Assembly: GCA_964615585.1 (NCBI GenBank)
Contig: CAZTNS010000132.1
Coordinates: 1 to 8,359 of the forward strand
Source: JAQIBY01 sp964615585
GTDB taxonomy: Bacteria > Bacteroidota > Bacteroidia > Bacteroidales > ML635J-15
DNA: 8,359 bases
Reading direction: 5' to 3'
This document shows positions 5,541 through 8,359 of the stretch, piece after piece. The translations under genes were made by a program, and so were the position numbers. How positions within the stretch are numbered: the first letter of the stretch is position 1; each line of letters starts with the position of its first letter. The notes beneath the pieces are model-generated. The model was not told the origin of the DNA. It did not search any database and saw only the letters and a list, made by a program, of their open reading frames with translations.

Positions 5541-8359
5541 TCAATAAACAACAGTAACTGTACCTGTTCTAGGTTTGGTACCGTTAAATAATTCAATGAC
5601 ATAAATGTAAGGACCAGTCGGCACCTTATTACCTGTAAGTGATGTTCCATCCCACGGTTCATCGCCATCATGTCCTTCATATACAACTTGTCCCCAACGG
5701 TTAAAAACCTGCACAAAATGTTTCGGGAAAATATCAAGGTTTTCAATTATCCATGTATCATTAACCCCATCGCCATCAGGGGTAAAGGCATTGGGAATAC
5801 GAAGGCAATCAATCTGAGCATCCACAAGGTATATTGTTTCCAATTCATAATCACACTCATTTGCATCTTCAACAACTATATCATAAGCCCCTTCATATAA
5901 ACCATCAAAATAGGGTAAATTAAATGTAAAGTCGTCCCAAAAATACACGTATGGTTCTGTTCCTCCACTGACTTCGAGTTCAATGTATCCGTCATTATTC
6001 CCTATGCAACTGGGATTCTGCATAAAATAATCCACTTCCAGTGGGGCAGGTTCATAGATTGTGACAGTGGTGTCTTTTGTACATGCATGTTGGTCAGTAA
6101 CGACTAATTCATACTGTCCGGGGAAAAGGTTTGTAATGGTAGTACCTGAACTGGTATTTCCGGAAAAATACCAATCGTAAGTATAATATGGAGTACCTCC
6201 TGATGCATTAACAGCGATTTTTCCATTTCTATCACCATGACAAGTAATATCTCTCTTTATTATATCGATTTCAATTGGATTATCTGGTTCATCTATATAT
6301 ACACTATCAGTAATTTGACAGCCATGAGAATCTGTAACAATAACAGTATAATATCCGGCTGATTGATTGGTTAAAGAATCACTAGATGCGAAACCCAGCC
6401 ATTCATAAGAATATGGTGGAGCACCACCTGTTGCAACAGCCACAGCTAGTCCGTCGGAATCACCATAACAACTTACAGGCTGCGACAATAACATAACATT
6501 AAGAGGAGGTAATTCGCTTAAGGTAACGACTTTTATCACCTGACAGCCATTAACATCGGTAACAGTTACAGAATATGTACCGGCACTTAGGGTTGTAGCC
6601 TCCTGGGTGGTTTGATTATCTGCCAAAGAATCCCATAAATATGTATATGGAGAAGTTCCACCATCAGGGTGAACCATGGCTGATCCATCAGAAGCACCAT
6701 TACAACTAATATCTTCACCAAAATAATCAGATGTTACCTCTATGCTTGCTGTTAACTCATCAGGTTGTGTTAATGTAACTGTTATTGTTGCCTGATATCC
6801 ATTAACATCGGTAACAGTTACAGAATAAGTTCCGGCACCTAAGCCAGTGGCTTCTTGTGTTGTTTGATTACCAGTGTTAGCATCCCAATCATATGAATAA
6901 GGAGTAGTACCCCCATCTGGAAATACTATCGCAGAACCATCTTCTTCTCCGTAACAACTAATGTCTTCACCATTATAATCAGAGCTTACTTCTACATCTA
7001 AAGCTAACACACTTGGGGATGTCAATGTTACTGAATCAACTACCTGGCAACCATTAATATCTGTCACTGTCACGTAGTAAGTACCAGCACCAAGGTCTGT
7101 AGCTTCTTGTGTGGTTTGATTATTAGCTGCAGAATCCCATAAGTATGTATAAGTGCCAATGCCACCATTTGCAATAACCAATGCAGAACCATCTGTAGCG
7201 CCATAACTGCTTACATCTTCGCCATTATAATTAGAGGTTACCTCAGTATTTGCTGTTAATTCCGGTGGTGCAGTTAATGTTACAGTATTCACAATCTCAC
7301 AATCATTATCATCTGTTACGGTTACTGTATAGGAACCTGCTCCAAGCCCGGATGCCTCCGGAGTAGTTTGATTTCCATTGTTATCACCCCATAAATAAGT
7401 ATATATACCTGTACCACCATCTACATTTATTAATGCCGAACCATCTTCTGAATCATGACAACTCACATCTTCTCCGTTATAATCAGAAGTAACAGAGGTG
7501 CTTGCTGTCAATTCATCGGGTTCTGTCAAAGTAACGTTGCCACTTGCTGTACAACCATAATCATCTGTAACGATTACCGAATAAGTTCCGGCGCCTAGTC
7601 CGGTTGCTTCTTCTGTGGTTTGATATCCTGTAATGCTTCCCCACTGATAAGTATGAGGCATAGTGACTCCGGAAGCATTTGCTGTGGCAGAACCATCTTC
7701 CCCATCATAACAGCTTATATCTTCGCCATTATAATCTGAAGTCACATACGGATCTACAGTTAGCAATGGACTAATATTTATGGTATATGTTGCTGTTGCT
7801 TCTTCAGGATAACAAGTATTATCACTGGTTACCGTCATTGTAAGTGTAACTGTATTGCCTTCATCGCCTGCACCAGCCGTATATGTTGGGGTTAAGCCGG
7901 TTTCATCTGTAATGATTCCATTGCCATCATGTGTCCAGAGAATATCACCATTCTCAGCGGAAGCGCCGCTTACCGTAGCTGATTCATAGAAACATATTGA
8001 TTCACTACCTCCGGCCGAAGCTGTTGGCAATGGATCAACCTGGATGGTGAAGTCGTCGCTGTCACTACATGCACCGTTTGTAATGTCATAGGTTATTGTA
8101 TGGTCTCCTGAACCGGCTGAGCCCGGATCGAATGTGCCTGCAACGGAATCAGTTATGCCTGTGCCTGACCATGTTCCTCCCGTATCTGCGGCGGTCAATG
8201 TGACCGGAGAATCGGTAATACATAGATCAGCTACAGGGTCAATCGTGGCATCCACATCATCGTCAACATGGATGGTGATGTCATCGCTGTCACTGCAGGC
8301 ACCATTGGTTATTTGATATGTAATGGTATGGTCTCCTGCACCGGCTGCGCCCGGATCGA
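5541..8359 (-). CDS. Secreted SprB-like repeat adhesin with type B T9SS C-terminal domain (5'-truncated by window edge)
   Basis: The frame runs without a stop from the right edge to TGA at 5541-5543 (939 complete codons). The GTG at 8255 is internal, since the repeat pattern continues upstream of it. Residues are numbered from that GTG. Order: Ig-like units (edge to 74; 75-163 with Cys88, Trp107, Cys148), eight SprB-like repeats (about 171-815), and a C-terminal domain (816-904) with RIPNAFTPDGDGVND, FNRWGQVVY and PWDGT, the signature of gliding-motility-associated type B CTDs. Such CTDs direct export through the type IX secretion system, so the protein is expected outside the cell, attached to the surface or released. 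SprB repeats are known from the Flavobacterium gliding adhesin; adhesion or motility here is inference. Residues 1-574 contain no Lys or Arg. GC content is clearly higher at the Ig-like end than in the last repeats. The signal peptide, promoter and full size lie outside the window. Confidence 0.92.
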   Translation of the reverse strand, partial: DPGAAGAGDHTITYQITNGACSDSDDITIHVDDDVDATIDPVADLCITDSPVTLTAADTGGTWSGTGITDSVAGTFDPGSAGSGDHTITYDITNGACSDSDDFTIQVDPLPTASAGGSESICFYESATVSGASAENGDILWTHDGNGIITDETGLTPTYTAGAGDEGNTVTLTMTVTSDNTCYPEEATATYTINISPLLTVDPYVTSDYNGEDISCYDGEDGSATANASGVTMPHTYQWGSITGYQTTEEATGLGAGTYSVIVTDDYGCTASGNVTLTEPDELTASTSVTSDYNGEDVSCHDSEDGSALINVDGGTGIYTYLWGDNNGNQTTPEASGLGAGSYTVTVTDDNDCEIVNTVTLTAPPELTANTEVTSNYNGEDVSSYGATDGSALVIANGGIGTYTYLWDSAANNQTTQEATDLGAGTYYVTVTDINGCQVVDSVTLTSPSVLALDVEVSSDYNGEDISCYGEEDGSAIVFPDGGTTPYSYDWDANTGNQTTQEATGLGAGTYSVTVTDVNGYQATITVTLTQPDELTASIEVTSDYFGEDISCNGASDGSAMVHPDGGTSPYTYLWDSLADNQTTQEATTLSAGTYSVTVTDVNGCQVIKVVTLSELPPLNVMLLSQPVSCYGDSDGLAVAVATGGAPPYSYEWLGFASSDSLTNQSAGYYTVIVTDSHGCQITDSVYIDEPDNPIEIDIIKRDITCHGDRNGKIAVNASGGTPYYTYDWYFSGNTSSGTTITNLFPGQYELVVTDQHACTKDTTVTIYEPAPLEVDYFMQNPSCIGNNDGYIELEVSGGTEPYVYFWDDFTFNLPYFDGLYEGAYDIVVEDANECDYELETIYLVDAQIDCLRIPNAFTPDGDGVNDTWIIENLDIFPKHFVQVFNRWGQVVYEGHDGDEPWDGTSLTGNKVPTGPYIYVIELFNGTKPRTGTVTVVY
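5544..5810 (-). other. Type B C-terminal sorting domain (T9SS, CHU_C/TIGR04131-like)
   Basis: The last 89 residues begin after Cys817 with PNAFTPDGDGVND and continue through FP…VFNRWGQ, PWDGT, VPTGPYIYV and a Thr/Val-rich end (TVTVVY). These are the conserved positions of the gliding-motility-associated C-terminal domain, which serves as the export signal for type IX secretion. The domain is complete and the stop follows directly, so the protein's 3' end is intact. Confidence 0.9.
5811..6503 (-). repeat. SprB-like repeats 6-8 (diverged, about 76-78 residues)
   Basis: Three copies: 6276-6503, 6042-6275 and 5811-6041. Each keeps the early Cys (596, 672, 750) followed by x-G-(D/N)-x-(D/N)-G, then (S/T)GG-x-P-Y/P-(Y/V), an aromatic-rich (E/D/F)W strand, a (A/P)G-x-Y segment and a late Cys near V(T/E)D-x-x-x-C. 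They lack the NQTTQEAT stretch of repeats 3-5, are shorter, and contain Lys and Arg, unlike repeats 1-4. Confidence 0.75.
6504..7745 (-). repeat. SprB-like repeats 1-5 with exact 84-residue (252-base) period
   Basis: Copies 1-4 are 7494-7745, 7242-7493, 6990-7241 and 6738-6989, each exactly 252 bases; copy 5 is 6504-6737 (78 residues). Each starts V(T/S)S(D/N)Y-(N/F)-GED(I/V)S, then DGSA, YxxxW or YLW, QTT-x-EA(T/S), (G/S)AG(T/S)Y and VTD. Copies 4 and 5 share a 29-base identical run at the same phase (6799-6827 and 6547-6575), which indicates fairly recent duplication or gene conversion. Confidence 0.85.
8034..8359 (-). repeat. Ig-like units with 76-residue (228-base) period, first copy cut by the edge
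   Basis: The stretch 8269-8359 repeats at 8041-8131 with a constant 228-base offset and high identity; both copies encode DPG(A/S)AG(A/S)GDHTITY followed by ITNGACSDSDD. The complete unit (8034-8261) has Cys12 and Cys63 and a GGTWSGTGI strand, the usual pattern of Ig-like modules in large Bacteroidota secreted proteins. More copies probably lie beyond the window. Confidence 0.8.

Noticed and set aside
6504..7745. Regular 252-base periodicity as a CRISPR or satellite array
   Set aside because: The period is a multiple of three, the repeats keep one open frame and encode SprB-like modules, and there are no unique spacers.

Overview
The window looks like a chromosomal segment from a member of the Bacteroidota, probably a Bacteroidales/Cytophagales-type bacterium. 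Three things point there. The minus-strand gene ends in a type B (gliding-motility-associated) sorting domain of the type IX secretion system and carries SprB-like repeats. The two promoters I can see match the Bacteroidota -7 box TAnnTTTG. The tmRNA tag, read here as GADNYALAA, is of the GxxNYALAA type known from this phylum, and no gene shows a Shine-Dalgarno site.

Layout: (1) 1-138, the last 45 codons of a plus-strand gene cut by the window edge, ending in an ATGA overlap with the next gene. (2) 135-2993, a 952-residue AddB-like PD-(D/E)XK nuclease with the four cysteines of an AddB-type iron-sulfur clasp but no Walker A motif. (3) 2994-3570, 577 bases without a convincing gene, ending in a promoter. 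(4) 3571-4746, a single-gene lipoprotein built from three copies of a ~118-residue module resembling bacterial pre-peptidase C-terminal (PPC) domains. (5) 4835-5232, tmRNA (ssrA), with its own -7 box and a strong hairpin terminator at 5257-5290. (6) 5291-5540, a short gene-free convergent spacer. (7) 5541-8359 on the minus strand, the C-terminal 939 residues of a large secreted modular adhesin: Ig-like units, eight SprB-like repeats, then the type B CTD. Its true start lies beyond the right edge.

The genes do not form one pathway. The left pair is a DNA-repair unit (probable AddAB-type helicase-nuclease). The middle holds a cell-envelope lipoprotein and the ribosome-rescue RNA. The right holds a secreted, surface-exposed repeat protein. 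I found no CRISPR array, insertion sequence, integrase or duplicated att core, although tmRNA 3' ends are common integration sites. The most unusual signals are in the adhesin: about 608 consecutive residues with no lysine or arginine, an exact 252-base repeat period, and complementary loss of one cysteine in each of two neighbouring repeats. I did not find a clearly new multi-gene system.
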